Source: an uncultured Litoreibacter sp. (GTDB taxonomy: Bacteria; Pseudomonadota; Alphaproteobacteria; Rhodobacterales; Rhodobacteraceae). From it: a stretch of 64,000 bases of DNA. The stretch is from assembly GCA_947493265.1 (NCBI GenBank), contig CANLQL010000004.1, positions 372,001 through 436,000 of the forward strand, in the 5' to 3' direction. Both the position numbers and the translations under genes were made by a program. The first letter of the stretch is position 1; every line of letters starts with the position of its first letter. The notes beneath the pieces are model-generated. The model saw only the letters and a list, made by a program, of their open reading frames with translations, searched no databases and was not told the DNA's origin. Positions 19,480-29,520 of this stretch are shown piece after piece.

Positions 19480-20545
19480 ACAGGTTCTTGTCATGCTTCT
19501 CGACGATCTTCTCAAACCGGCGGGCGAAACGCTCATCGGCTTTGGCTTTCTGCTCCAGCACTTTGCGGGCAAAGACCATCTGATCCTCATGCGCTTCCAT
19601 CATTTCAGCCATCCGCGTATTCGTGGCCACCCCGATACCCGCCATCGCCGTCTGGGCTTCCTGATCAGTTTTCACGCCAATTTCGTTGATCTGGTGCGCC
19701 ACGTCCTGCTGTTGCGCGGTTTTCAATGACTTGGTCAGCGCATCATACAACACAACCCTCTGCTTGGTGTCTGTTTCAAGCTTATTGATTAGCACCATCT
19801 GCGTCGCGGCCTGGTTTTGCAGGGAGTCGATCCAGGTCTTGCCCTTCTCGATGTAGCGTTCCAAGGTCTGGGATTTCGCGATCTTGACCTGTTCTTCCTG
19901 CACCATCTGGTTATAGCGCGTGTTCACCGCGGCAAGCTCAGTTTCCAGCTTGGTCCGAGCCGCTGCATCCTGTTCTGTGGAAATCTTGTTTTCCAGTTCG
20001 ATGATCTTCGGATCCATCCCTAAAATCTCGGCGCGCAACCCCTCCAGTTCGGTCACGGTCATCTCACGCTCATCCAAAGTTTCGGACAGGTTACCTTCAA
20101 CCTTTGTCTTTTGCTCGTTCAACACGTTCAACTGGCCTTGAAGCAACGCCACAATCGTATCGGATTTGCCGATCAAGTCCTGCAGTTTGTCGTCAATGGA
20201 GGCTGTGCGCATCCGCTCCTGACGCATCGATTCCGATTTCCCCTTGGAGAAAATTCCAACAAAGCTTTCCCAGCCCGTCTTGTCGCGCATGGCAGAAAAA
20301 TCTTCGGAAAATCCGGATGTTACATCATCCAGACCCATGATCAGCTCGGCAATATTGGAGTTCATTAACTCGGTATGCGCATGCACCTCTTCCAAGGTCG
20401 CATTCTCGATATCCATAGAGATATCATCACCGGCCTTCATCTTTGCGCGCGCCGTTTCAATACGGCTGGTCAACTCTTCTATCTTTGATTGCGCCTCTGC
20501 CACTTGGCTTTGGCTTTCCCGGACCTGCGCGTCAAAATCGGCCAT
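19469..20545 (-). CDS. Cytosolic coiled-coil protein, 358 aa, operon member A (TelA-like architecture, tentative)
   Basis: Almost entirely helical/coiled coil, no TM or signal peptide. Confidence 0.7.
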   Translation of the reverse strand: MADFDAQVRESQSQVAEAQSKIEELTSRIETARAKMKAGDDISMDIENATLEEVHAHTELMNSNIAELIMGLDDVTSGFSEDFSAMRDKTGWESFVGIFSKGKSESMRQERMRTASIDDKLQDLIGKSDTIVALLQGQLNVLNEQKTKVEGNLSETLDEREMTVTELEGLRAEILGMDPKIIELENKISTEQDAAARTKLETELAAVNTRYNQMVQEEQVKIAKSQTLERYIEKGKTWIDSLQNQAATQMVLINKLETDTKQRVVLYDALTKSLKTAQQQDVAHQINEIGVKTDQEAQTAMAGIGVATNTRMAEMMEAHEDQMVFARKVLEQKAKADERFARRFEKIVEKHDKNLYGA

Positions 20546-20807
20546 AATATCTCCCTCGTTTTTAATGTTATGCGTATTTACATAAGTATCGATGCGACAT
20601 TTTTAAAGAGTTTGCCACGCAATTTGACGGAAGGCCAAAGGAAAAAGCGATCAGCAGACTGAACCCTGGCGATATCACTCAGCACTTTGATTTCTGCAAC
20701 AAAGTTTCAGCCTTTCATCTGGTTTCCGTTGCTTCTGCAAGTTGCAGGCCCTTGCTCAAGCGCACCAATCTGACAAGATGACCCATACAAATGACGGAGA
20801 TACCCCC

Positions 20808-21785
20808 ATGAACCCTGGACCCCGCAATCTCATCACGGATGTACCGGGCTTTCTGGTAGGGAATGCCAGTGATGCGGCGGTGAAAACTGGTGTCACAGTG
20901 TTTTGCGCTGAAACATCCTTCACGGCAGGCGTCAGCGTTATGGGCGGCGCACCGGGGACCCGTGAAACGGACCTGCTGGCCCCGGACAAAACTGTCCAAG
21001 AAGTTGATGCCTTGGTTCTGTCCGGCGGTTCAGCCTTCGGGCTGGCTGCGGCAACCGGTGTCGCGGATCAATTGGCGTCGCAAGGTCGGGGGTTTCCGGT
21101 CGGTCCGCACACGGTTCCAATTGTACCCGCCGCGATCCTTTTTGACCTGATGAATGGTGGGGCGAAAGACTGGGCAGAAAACCCCTACCCGAAACTGGGA
21201 AAAGCTGCACTGAAAGCCGCACAGGAAGGGTTTGATCTCGGAACTGCAGGGGCAGGAACAGGGGCGACGACAGCCAATCTGAAAGGCGGCCTTGGCTCGG
21301 CTTCGCTCGAATTGCCTTCGGGACATATGGTGGGCGCGTTGGTCGCTGTGAACCCCCTCGGCTCCGTACTGAGTGGCAACGGGCCACATTTTTTCGCAAG
21401 CCCGTTCGAGATCGAAAATGAGTTTGGCGGCGTGGGTTCCGCAACAGGATTTGACCCTGCCCGTCCTCCAGAAACCAAACTTGCCAGCCCGCAAAATACC
21501 ACGATCGCGATTATCGCAACGGATGCAGCTTTGGACAAGGCAGGCTGCACACGGCTTGCAACAGCTGCGCAAGACGGGATCGCCCGTGCGATCTGGCCCA
21601 GCCACACACCGATGGACGGCGATCTCATCTTCGCCGCCACAACGAACCAAAAGCCAAACGCAGACCCGCTGCTTTTGGGCCATGCCGCCGCACTATGCCT
21701 CAGCCGTGCGATCGCCCGCGGGGTCTTTGCCGCAACCCCTGCCCCAGATGACCCGCACCCAACCTGGCATCAACGCTTTTCGTAG
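20808..21785 (+). CDS. P1 family peptidase (DmpA/BapA-like, Ntn-type fold)
   Basis: LITDVPGFLVGNA, GGSAFGLAAATGV, GTGATTANLKGGLGSAS; ATG with upstream GGAG. Confidence 0.88.
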   Translation: MNPGPRNLITDVPGFLVGNASDAAVKTGVTVFCAETSFTAGVSVMGGAPGTRETDLLAPDKTVQEVDALVLSGGSAFGLAAATGVADQLASQGRGFPVGPHTVPIVPAAILFDLMNGGAKDWAENPYPKLGKAALKAAQEGFDLGTAGAGTGATTANLKGGLGSASLELPSGHMVGALVAVNPLGSVLSGNGPHFFASPFEIENEFGGVGSATGFDPARPPETKLASPQNTTIAIIATDAALDKAGCTRLATAAQDGIARAIWPSHTPMDGDLIFAATTNQKPNADPLLLGHAAALCLSRAIARGVFAATPAPDDPHPTWHQRFS

Positions 21786-21789
21786 CAGG

Positions 21790-21825
21790 CTTCCTTTTGC
21801 CAAAAATACCTCCGCCGGAGGCACC
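21790..21825 (-). repeat. Palindrome-plus-tail intergenic repeat, copy 2
   Basis: Minus strand GGTGCCTCCGGCGGAGGTATTTTTGGCAAAAGGAAG, between convergent genes. Confidence 0.7.
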
Positions 21826-21827
21826 GG

Positions 21828-22619
21828 TCAGTTGCCAAACAAGGCCGACATCAGCGTGGAGTTCGGATCTTCCAGCCCGTCGATCACATCAAAATGGTGC
21901 CTCCCAGGCAGGATGATCTCGGGACAATTCCAAGCCTCCGCCAACCAGCGGTTCTGATCCAGAAAGACCGGGCGCTCTTCCGCTCCGACAAGGGCAGTCA
22001 CAGCAATATCTGGGTGTTTTTGTCCTGATACCGGGCTTTCTATCGCGGCCTCAGCTGGATCAATCCGAAGCTCATCGTTCATGCTCAAGCCAATCAAGGG
22101 CCGCAAATCTGACACGCAGGATATCGGCAGGACACGCGTGACGCGCTTCGCCACCTCATCAGGCAGAACCTTAGGCATTGCCATGCGTGCCACCAGATGC
22201 CCCCCGGCCGAATGGCCTGCCAGAACGATCGGCCCATCTATTCGTTTGGCAATGTCAGTGCAGGCCTGCGCGACATGGCTGGTGATCTCAGATATCCGCA
22301 CCTCCGGGGCCAACGGATACCCCACCAGCGCCACAGCGTATCCGCGTTCTAACCCACCACGCGCGAAATGCGACCAGTCGGATTTTGAGCGCATGCGCCA
22401 ATAGCCACCATGCACGAAGATCATCAACCCTATGGGCGGGTTCCTTGGGAAAAACAAATCGGATCTCGCCCGGGGATGCGCCCCATAGGAGATGTCCAAT
22501 TCACATGGGGTAGTTGCACGAAAAGCAGCGGCAGCCGCCTCCCAACGCGGGCCATAGCTGGCCCCATCCGGGATGAACGCGCCGTTTTCATACGCCAGGT
22601 CCAATGCAGCCTGATCCAT
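21828..22619 (-). CDS. Alpha/beta hydrolase, kynurenine formamidase / BD-FAE-like
   Basis: FVHGGYWRMRSKSD oxyanion motif, VLAGHSAGGHL nucleophile elbow. Confidence 0.85.
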   Translation of the reverse strand: MDQAALDLAYENGAFIPDGASYGPRWEAAAAAFRATTPCELDISYGAHPRARSDLFFPRNPPIGLMIFVHGGYWRMRSKSDWSHFARGGLERGYAVALVGYPLAPEVRISEITSHVAQACTDIAKRIDGPIVLAGHSAGGHLVARMAMPKVLPDEVAKRVTRVLPISCVSDLRPLIGLSMNDELRIDPAEAAIESPVSGQKHPDIAVTALVGAEERPVFLDQNRWLAEAWNCPEIILPGRHHFDVIDGLEDPNSTLMSALFGN

Positions 22620-22655
22620 CTTACCCCCCAAGTTAAGTTCATCACATACTGGCAC

Positions 22656-22684
22656 AAAAAAACCCGGCACGAAGCCGGGTTTTC
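22656..22684 (-). terminator. Intrinsic terminator of the ATP synthase F0 operon
   Basis: AAAACCCGGC-TTCGT-GCCGGGTTTTTTT on the minus strand. Confidence 0.85.
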
Positions 22685-22707
22685 GAAGAGTTTTTGAACG
22701 CTGCGTT

Positions 22708-23262
22708 TCAGTGCAGTTTGCTTGCAACCTGGTCGATGGCCTCATCGATCAAGCTGCCTTGATCTTTCGCCGTCGTTTTGGCCGACACAACATCGCCTGC
22801 CGCTGCAATCGCCACAGAGATCGCACGATCCCGGATGCTTTTGACAGCCGCTGCTTCCGCAGATGCGATCTGGTCTTCCGCTGCTGCGAGGCGACGCGCG
22901 ATAGAGGTCTTCAGATCCTCCTTTGCTTGCGCAGCCGCAGCTTCAGCGTCTTTCTTGGCCGTTTCAACGATCCGCTCAGCCTGCTCAGCGACTTCTTTTT
23001 GCTTCCGCTCATAGCTGGCCAGAATGGTTTGCGCTTCTTCACGCAGCGCCTTGGCTTCGTCCAGTTCGGCTTTGATCGTCTCTGCCCGCTTGTCGAGCAT
23101 CCCCATCAGCAAGCCAGGGACTTTGAAGTACAAGAGCACGCCGATGAACAGCAGGAACGCGATCAGAACAACGAAATCAGTATTGCGAAGTGAGAAGAAC
23201 ACGTCACCCGCCGCGAAGGCCGGTACCGGTGTCAGTGCCAGAAGGGCAATCAGCTTTTTCAT
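22708..23262 (-). CDS. atpF: F0F1 ATP synthase subunit B
   Basis: N-terminal TM plus long charged helix; position in F0 cluster. Confidence 0.95.
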   Translation of the reverse strand: MKKLIALLALTPVPAFAAGDVFFSLRNTDFVVLIAFLLFIGVLLYFKVPGLLMGMLDKRAETIKAELDEAKALREEAQTILASYERKQKEVAEQAERIVETAKKDAEAAAAQAKEDLKTSIARRLAAAEDQIASAEAAAVKSIRDRAISVAIAAAGDVVSAKTTAKDQGSLIDEAIDQVASKLH

Positions 23263-23267
23263 ATTGC

Positions 23268-23828
23268 TTACCCTTTGATCTTGGCGGTTACAGCCGCGGT
23301 GATGGATTTTGCATCGATCTTGCCCGGTGCGACAGCGGCAACGATATCTTTGGCGATATCCTTTGCGACCTCTGCTGCGCTTTCGGATGCGCTTGCGCGG
23401 ATTGCGCCGATGGCTTTTTCAGCCTCTGCGGATTTCGCTGCAATCTCGGCATCTGCCACGGCAATGGCTTTGTCCAGGTCTGCTTTGATCCCGGCTTTGG
23501 CGTCTTCGACGATCCGGCTTGCTTCTGCACGCGCGTCGATCAGCGCTTGGTTGTAAGCCGCTTCCGCTTCGACCGCCTTCTGCTTGAGATCTTCCGCAGC
23601 CGCGATGTCATTGGTGATCGCACCCTGGCGGTCTGCCAGAACTGATCCAATCCGTGGCAGCGCAATGCGCGACAGAACGAAGTAGATCACGATCATGGTG
23701 ATCACCAGCCAGAAAATCTGGTTGGAGAAGGTCGAGAAGTCGAGCTGCGGCATGCCGGGTGCTTCAGCCGCCGTTTCCGGCAGACCAGACCCGTGACCGA
23801 GTTCTGCGGTTGTTGTTTCTGTTGCCAT
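23268..23828 (-). CDS. F0F1 ATP synthase subunit B'
   Basis: Subunit b-like protein preceding atpF; start MATETTT after GGAGG. Confidence 0.93.
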   Translation of the reverse strand: MATETTTAELGHGSGLPETAAEAPGMPQLDFSTFSNQIFWLVITMIVIYFVLSRIALPRIGSVLADRQGAITNDIAAAEDLKQKAVEAEAAYNQALIDARAEASRIVEDAKAGIKADLDKAIAVADAEIAAKSAEAEKAIGAIRASASESAAEVAKDIAKDIVAAVAPGKIDAKSITAAVTAKIKG

Positions 23829-23905
23829 AGTGGCCTCCAAATAACCTAGTTACATTGGACGGAACCCCAGGGGCTCCGCCCAAGCGTAAGGATGGCTAAT
23901 TTGGC

Positions 23906-24142
23906 TTATACAGCGAACATCAGCAGCAGTGCGACGAGGAACGAGAAGATCCCGAGAGCCTCGGCAAACGCAATACCGATGAACATTGTAGCAGTTTGGC
24001 CTGCAGCAGCAGATGGGTTGCGCAGAGCGCCGGACAGGAAGTTACCTACCACGTGACCCACACCGACAGCAGCGCCGCCCATGCCAGTACATGCCAGACC
24101 TGCGCCGATATATGCGCCCATTTGTACGATATCGCCTTCCAT
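23906..24142 (-). CDS. atpE: F0F1 ATP synthase subunit C
   Basis: [29 protein letters not shown]...; 78-aa proteolipid. Confidence 0.97.
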   Translation of the reverse strand: MEGDIVQMGAYIGAGLACTGMGGAAVGVGHVVGNFLSGALRNPSAAAGQTATMFIGIAFAEALGIFSFLVALLLMFAV

Positions 24143-24187
24143 GGTGTTTTCTCCTTACGATGGAATTCAGTGATTAAGTTTCAAACC

Positions 24188-24949
24188 CTAGTGGTGAGGA
24201 TCGCTCACCGCGTCTTTCAGATAGACGCAGGTCAGAATTGCGAACACGTATGCCTGAATGAAGGATACGAGAACTTCGAGTGCGTAGATGGCGGTGATCG
24301 CCACAATCGCGAAAGGTGAAATCGCCAGCACCGCAGCGAAGGCCGCGAATACTTTAATCACCGCGTGGCCCGCCATCATGTTGCCCGCCAAACGAATGGA
24401 GTGGCTGAGAGGACGCACGAAATAAGAGATAATCTCGATCAATGCCAAGATCGGCCGCAGCACCAATGGCGCGGAAGTGATCCAAAAGATGCCCAAGAAA
24501 GACAGACCGTGCTTCCAGAACCCCAGAAGTGTTACGAAAAGGAAGACCGCCATCGCGAGGACCGCCGTGACGGCGATATGCGAGGTTGTTGTGAAGGACA
24601 TCGGCAGCAGGCCGAGGAAGTTTGAAAAGACGATGAACATGAACAATGTCATGACCGCCGGGAAATAGGGAATTGCGTCCTTGCCCGCGACGTCTTCAAC
24701 CATTTTGTAAATGAAGCCATAGGCAAGTTCGGCGACCGATTGTGTTCGTGACGGGATCGTGGCGCGCCGGGAAGTACCCAGAACCAGAAGGGCAACAATG
24801 CAAAGAACCGTGATTGCCATCCACAGTGTTACATTCGTCACCGTGAACATGCCAACCGCACCGTCGCCAAACAGTGGCTTGACGATGAACTGATCCATTG
24901 GGTGGAAAACGAGGCCACCTTCTTCAGCGCCATGAGCTTCTTCTGCCAC
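24188..24949 (-). CDS. atpB: F0F1 ATP synthase subunit A
   Basis: Includes [22 protein letters not shown]. Confidence 0.97.
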   Translation of the reverse strand: MAEEAHGAEEGGLVFHPMDQFIVKPLFGDGAVGMFTVTNVTLWMAITVLCIVALLVLGTSRRATIPSRTQSVAELAYGFIYKMVEDVAGKDAIPYFPAVMTLFMFIVFSNFLGLLPMSFTTTSHIAVTAVLAMAVFLFVTLLGFWKHGLSFLGIFWITSAPLVLRPILALIEIISYFVRPLSHSIRLAGNMMAGHAVIKVFAAFAAVLAISPFAIVAITAIYALEVLVSFIQAYVFAILTCVYLKDAVSDPHH

Positions 24950-24950
24950 G

Positions 24951-25292
24951 TTACTCGTCCTTCTCGCTTCGTGACCCGTGCCGCGCGGCGTGGGCCTCTT
25001 GATCTTGCTGAACTTCCGTGGCGGTCCGCATCATCGATCTGACGCCGCCGGCAAAGCCCAGCATTATAAAAATCACCAGAAATATCGGCAGTGTGCCGAA
25101 GAGCCAATCAAGCCCGTATCCGATGCAAAAGCCGATCAAAAGACCAGCCACCAATTCAATTACCATTCGCCAGGCAAGATGTGCCTGAGAGTAGTGTTCA
25201 TCCATCCGCGGTTCCGGGTCCAAAGTGCCCTTGAGGTCTTTGATGCGATCATCGAGTTGGCTGAGCCGTTTGCGATCCGCGTCATTGACCAT
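24951..25292 (-). CDS. atpI: AtpI family protein
   Basis: Two-TM protein upstream of atpB; start [17 protein letters not shown]. Confidence 0.88.
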   Translation of the reverse strand: MVNDADRKRLSQLDDRIKDLKGTLDPEPRMDEHYSQAHLAWRMVIELVAGLLIGFCIGYGLDWLFGTLPIFLVIFIMLGFAGGVRSMMRTATEVQQDQEAHAARHGSRSEKDE

Positions 25293-25404
25293 AGAAACAC
25301 CCCCAAATCCTCGGTGGAATGATGCTTGTGTGATAGGAAAGCTGGCCGGGTGAGTCAATTGGACTTCTTCGCGGATGTTGCGCTTTTAAAGTTCTGTTTT
25401 TATT

Positions 25405-25426
25405 GAGTATTTTTAGCAAGAAGAAG
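25405..25426 (+). repeat. Degenerate copy 3 of the intergenic repeat (tail only)
   Basis: GAGTATTTTTAGCAAGAAGAAG matches the tails of copies 1 and 2 without the GC stem. Confidence 0.5.
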
Positions 25427-25517
25427 TAGAGAGCCATTGGTCGCATGCGCACAGGGCGCAAAAACGATATTCAACCATTTGGTTGACGAATTAAATTGTC
25501 GCTGCCAGTAGAGCGCT

Positions 25518-25841
25518 ATGAGTGATGCGCTTGATCTTGCTTTTGCAGCCCTTGCCGATGCGACTCGTCGCCAGATTCTGACGATGTTGTTAGAAGATGA
25601 TATGGCCGTGACCGATGTGGCCGAGCCGTTTGAGATGTCACTGGCGGCAATTTCGAAGCATCTGGGAATATTGACCCGGGCTGGATTGATTTCGCAAGAA
25701 AAGCGCGGACGGGTAAAATGGTGCAAGCTGGAGCCTCAGGCGATGCGGGGCGCGATTGTCTGGATCGAGAGCTTTGGTCAGCTGGAAACGCTCAACTACG
25801 ACGCGTTTGAGGCGTTTTTGGATCAGGAATTGCAGGGCTAG
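25518..25841 (+). CDS. ArsR-family winged-helix regulator
   Basis: LAFAALADATRRQILTMLLEDDMAVTDVAEPFEMSLAAISKHLGIL. Confidence 0.92.
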   Translation: MSDALDLAFAALADATRRQILTMLLEDDMAVTDVAEPFEMSLAAISKHLGILTRAGLISQEKRGRVKWCKLEPQAMRGAIVWIESFGQLETLNYDAFEAFLDQELQG

Positions 25842-26734
25842 GCCGGTTCTGATTTCAAGAGCATGGCAAGTGCGACAAATGTCAACGCAATGCCGCCCAG
25901 TGTCACCAAGGGTGGCAAGCCTTTTCCCAAAGCCAACTCCCAGAGGATGACCCAGCTTGGGGTCAGATACGTGTAGGCCATGACTTTCGCGGACGGCAGC
26001 CGCATGGTTGCGTATTGCAACAGCACGAAGGTCATGGAGGAGGCGCAGATCGAGACATAGAACAAGGTGATCCAAACAATTGGGGCCAAAGAGGACCATT
26101 GCGTGGCTCGTATGTCTGACCAACCCCAAACCATCAGGATCGAAAATCCCGCCAGAAGCATTCCGAAGGTGAAGACAATCGGCGACTCGCCCCTGTTCAG
26201 CTTTCGCACCAAGGGCGTGTAGACCGCATGTGCGATGCAGCCCCAGAAATAGACAACCTCACCTCGACCCAGATTGAACGCCAGCATTTCATCAATATTG
26301 CCGCGAAAGATCACCCAAACGGCACTGCATGCGCCAACCGCAAGGGCGAGCGCCATCCAAGGTGTCGTCACTTGTCTGAGCAGGATATATCCGGCAATCC
26401 CGGACAGGATCGGGGTTAACGTGAAGATCGCGCTTGTCGAAACAGCGCTTGCGGTTTTCAGCCCCTCGAACATCAAGACGAAATAGGCCGCAAAAATTCC
26501 GCCCAATACCAGATAGCGCCATGGGGCGCGGGCCGCAGATTTCGGAATGCCTGTCGTCAGGTGCGCGGCAAGACCGATAACGCACATGGCGATGAAGAAG
26601 CGAACAGCATTCAGCGCCGCCGGCGAGATGTCATTGGCAACGATCGAGCCCAGAGAGAAAGACCCCGCGACCAATAGCGAAAACAAAAGCATCGCAAGAT
26701 GCCCGCGGGTCGCCTGCGACGCTGGCTGGGTCAT
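25838..26734 (-). CDS. DMT/EamA family transporter
   Basis: Ten-TM EamA-like protein. Confidence 0.88.
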   Translation of the reverse strand: MTQPASQATRGHLAMLLFSLLVAGSFSLGSIVANDISPAALNAVRFFIAMCVIGLAAHLTTGIPKSAARAPWRYLVLGGIFAAYFVLMFEGLKTASAVSTSAIFTLTPILSGIAGYILLRQVTTPWMALALAVGACSAVWVIFRGNIDEMLAFNLGRGEVVYFWGCIAHAVYTPLVRKLNRGESPIVFTFGMLLAGFSILMVWGWSDIRATQWSSLAPIVWITLFYVSICASSMTFVLLQYATMRLPSAKVMAYTYLTPSWVILWELALGKGLPPLVTLGGIALTFVALAMLLKSEPA

Positions 26735-27621
26735 CAGAGTGTGGGCCAGCTCTTGGCCTCTTCTTTAAGGAAGGTCACGAAGGAATGCACTTTCGCAGTG
26801 CGGTGCAGATCAACATGGGTGACGCACCAGAATGTTGAAAACCAGGACGGGTCCGGCGGCATGACCTCAACCATGAAATCGCGCTCATGGCCCATATAGC
26901 CCGGCAAAAACCCGATCCCGGCCCCGGCAAGAACCGCGTCCTGAACCGTATTGGTATCGGAACATTTATAGACAACGTTTTCTTCGGGCACCATTTCACC
27001 GATCCATTTCATGAACGGCGCACGCGGGTCCAGATTGGAAACCCGGCAGAAACGGTGATTGGGAATGTCTTCGAGGCCGTTTAGCGGGCCATGGCGGAAA
27101 ATGTAGTCCTTATGGGCAAATAGCCCCATAGGAAGCTGGCCCAGTTCCTGAACGATATTGTCCAATTCGTCCCCTGGAGCGCCCGCACGCAGGGCGACAT
27201 GGGCCTCGCCATATTCCAGCTTCAGAGGGCGCGTGTCGACGATCAGCTCTGCACGGACTTCGGGGTTGTCGGCCTGATATTTGGCGAGCGTCCGGGCCAG
27301 CAAGGGTGACATCTGCGGCAAGCAAGTGACAATCAGGTTGCCGGAAACTGACGCACCGCGTCCGTGAATTCGACCGGCCAGCTGGGTCAGTTGATCTTCT
27401 GTCGTGCTAGCAACCTTGAGAAGGTCTTCACCAGCTTCAGTAGGCGTGTAGCCGCGGGCATGGCGCTGGAACAGCTTGGCCCCAAGCTTGCCTTCCAGCG
27501 AGTCGATATGGCGAATAACTGTTGCGTGGTGAACGCCGAGCGCTTCTGCAGCGCCAGAAACGGTGCGCAACCGCGCGACCTGGTAAGCCGTTCGAAATTC
27601 ATCCCAGTTATCAATATCCAT
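26734..27621 (-). CDS. LysR-family transcriptional regulator
   Basis: MDIDNWDEFRTAYQVARLRTVSGAAEALGVHHATVIRHIDSLE; divergent from the enamidase-like gene. Confidence 0.9.
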   Translation of the reverse strand: MDIDNWDEFRTAYQVARLRTVSGAAEALGVHHATVIRHIDSLEGKLGAKLFQRHARGYTPTEAGEDLLKVASTTEDQLTQLAGRIHGRGASVSGNLIVTCLPQMSPLLARTLAKYQADNPEVRAELIVDTRPLKLEYGEAHVALRAGAPGDELDNIVQELGQLPMGLFAHKDYIFRHGPLNGLEDIPNHRFCRVSNLDPRAPFMKWIGEMVPEENVVYKCSDTNTVQDAVLAGAGIGFLPGYMGHERDFMVEVMPPDPSWFSTFWCVTHVDLHRTAKVHSFVTFLKEEAKSWPTL

Positions 27622-27773
27622 TTCTGTGCACCTGTTCACATTGATATGGCAAAAGCTTTCCTTACGTGTTTCAACGCATATTGGCCGCGATTGCAAGAAA
27701 TCATTCCCCCTCTCGTACGCAAGCAAGGAAATTCCCGCAGGTTTAAGGGGCCGCACTCCCACCGTAAGGGGGT

Positions 27774-27787
27774 TTTATTTGCATCAA
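27774..27787. promoter_or_regulatory. Candidate operator upstream of the enamidase-like gene
   Basis: TTTATTTGCATCAA resembles TTTGTTTGCATACAA at 36616-36630. Confidence 0.3.
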
Positions 27788-27870
27788 GTCATACGCATAC
27801 TAACGATCAAAGACTCAGGGCAGTTTTGGCAAAGTGCCGGAGGTCAGGGTCGTACAAGGGGGACCGCGCC

Positions 27871-29037
27871 ATGGGCACGAAATTGGTTGTGAAAAATATC
27901 GGGATGATCCTGTCCGGAAAGCTGGAGGAGCCGATATTTGATGGCGATTGCATGGTCTGTATCGATGGAAAGATCACCGCATGGGGTGCAGAAAAAGACC
28001 TTGATTGCGACGGGGCTGACACGGTGGTCGATGCGCATGGTGTGACATTGGCACCGGGCTTGATCGACAGTCACATTCACCCGGTTGTGGGCGACTACAC
28101 CCCACGCCAGCAACAACTTCACTGGATCGACAGTACCTTGCATGGTGGTGTCACCACGTTGATTTCAGCCGGTGAGGTTCACATGCCGGGGCGGCCCAAA
28201 GACGTAGTTGGTCTGAAGGCCATGGCGATTGCGTCCCAGCGCTGGTACGAGAATTTCCGCCCCTCTGGCGTCAAGGTTCATGCAGGCGCGCCGGTGATTG
28301 AGCATGGGATGGTGGAACAGGACTTCAAAGACCTCGCAGATGCGGGCGTGAAGCTGCTGGGGGAGGTCGGACTAGGCACGGTCAAGGACGGCAAGACCGC
28401 GCAGCAAATGGTCGGCTGGGCCCAAAAATACGGCATCCAAAGCACGATCCACACGGGTGGGCCGTCGATCCCTGGCTCCGGGCTTATTGATGCGGATATG
28501 GTCATGGAAACGGGAACGGACGTAATTGGCCATATCAATGGCGGGCATTCGGCTCTGCCCGATGATCAGATCATTTGTCTTTGCGAAAGCTGCACCGCGG
28601 CGTTCGAGATCGTCCACAATGGCAATGAGCGGGCGGCGGTTCTGACCGTCAATACTGCGCGCGAGTTGGGCAAGCTTGATCAGGTTATTCTGGGCACGGA
28701 CGGCCCCGCAGGATCGGGTGTTCAGCCTTTGGGCATCCTGCGCATGATCGCGATGGTGTCGTCCTTTGGCAACGTCCCAGCCGAGCAGGCATTCTGTTTT
28801 GGAAATGGCAACACGGCGCGCCAACGTGAATTGGACACAGGTCTGATTGAGGTCGGAAAATGTGCTGATTTCGTTCTGATGGATCAGGCACAACACGCGC
28901 CGGGTAAAAACCTGTTGGAGTCAGTTCAGCTTGGCAATCTACCAGGTGTCGGAATGACGATCATTGACGGTGTTGTGCGTACGGAACGGTCCCGAAACAC
29001 TCCACCGGCGCAAAAACTGCCCGAAGTTGTGGTCTGA
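27871..29037 (+). CDS. Amidohydrolase, enamidase-like (nicotinate pathway)
   Basis: Amidohydrolase motif GLIDSHIHP; 388 aa; clustered with 6-hydroxynicotinate reductase. ATG preceded by AAGGGGGA. Confidence 0.8.
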   Translation: MGTKLVVKNIGMILSGKLEEPIFDGDCMVCIDGKITAWGAEKDLDCDGADTVVDAHGVTLAPGLIDSHIHPVVGDYTPRQQQLHWIDSTLHGGVTTLISAGEVHMPGRPKDVVGLKAMAIASQRWYENFRPSGVKVHAGAPVIEHGMVEQDFKDLADAGVKLLGEVGLGTVKDGKTAQQMVGWAQKYGIQSTIHTGGPSIPGSGLIDADMVMETGTDVIGHINGGHSALPDDQIICLCESCTAAFEIVHNGNERAAVLTVNTARELGKLDQVILGTDGPAGSGVQPLGILRMIAMVSSFGNVPAEQAFCFGNGNTARQRELDTGLIEVGKCADFVLMDQAQHAPGKNLLESVQLGNLPGVGMTIIDGVVRTERSRNTPPAQKLPEVVV

Positions 29038-29054
29038 CCGATCCTGTAATGGGC

Positions 29055-29489
29055 TCAGGAAATTTTCTTGAGTAATCGCAGCAGGGTCGAACGCTCATCC
29101 GGCGACAAGGGGGCAAGCGTTGCCTCCGTAATATCTCGACCGTTTTCTTTGAGCTTTTCGATCAGCTCTCGCCCCTGAGCAGTTAGCGAGATCAGTGTCC
29201 GGCGTTTGTCGGTTTTGTCCGCGCTGGTCTCAATCAGCTTTTTCGCTTTCAAACGGTCGACGACGCCTTTGATTGTCGCAACATCCGTCGCCGCCAGACG
29301 CCCAAGATGGTTTTGTGACACTGCCCCGTGCTGGGAAATGCGCAGCAAGGTTGAAAACTGCGCTGGGGTCAGGTTTCCGATGACGTGTTTCTGGAACAGG
29401 ATCGCATGGCGCTGGCTGGCCAGCCGCAACACATATCCAACCTGATCATCAAGCACATACTCGGTGACAGGCTCTGCGGTTTCAGCCAT
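29055..29489 (-). CDS. MarR-family transcriptional regulator
   Basis: MarR-type wHTH (LTPAQFSTLLRISQHGAVSQNHLGRLAATDVATIKGVVDRL). Confidence 0.92.
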   Translation of the reverse strand: MAETAEPVTEYVLDDQVGYVLRLASQRHAILFQKHVIGNLTPAQFSTLLRISQHGAVSQNHLGRLAATDVATIKGVVDRLKAKKLIETSADKTDKRRTLISLTAQGRELIEKLKENGRDITEATLAPLSPDERSTLLRLLKKIS

Positions 29490-29520
29490 GGGCGGTCTCC
29501 TTCATTGGGTCAGGCGGAGC

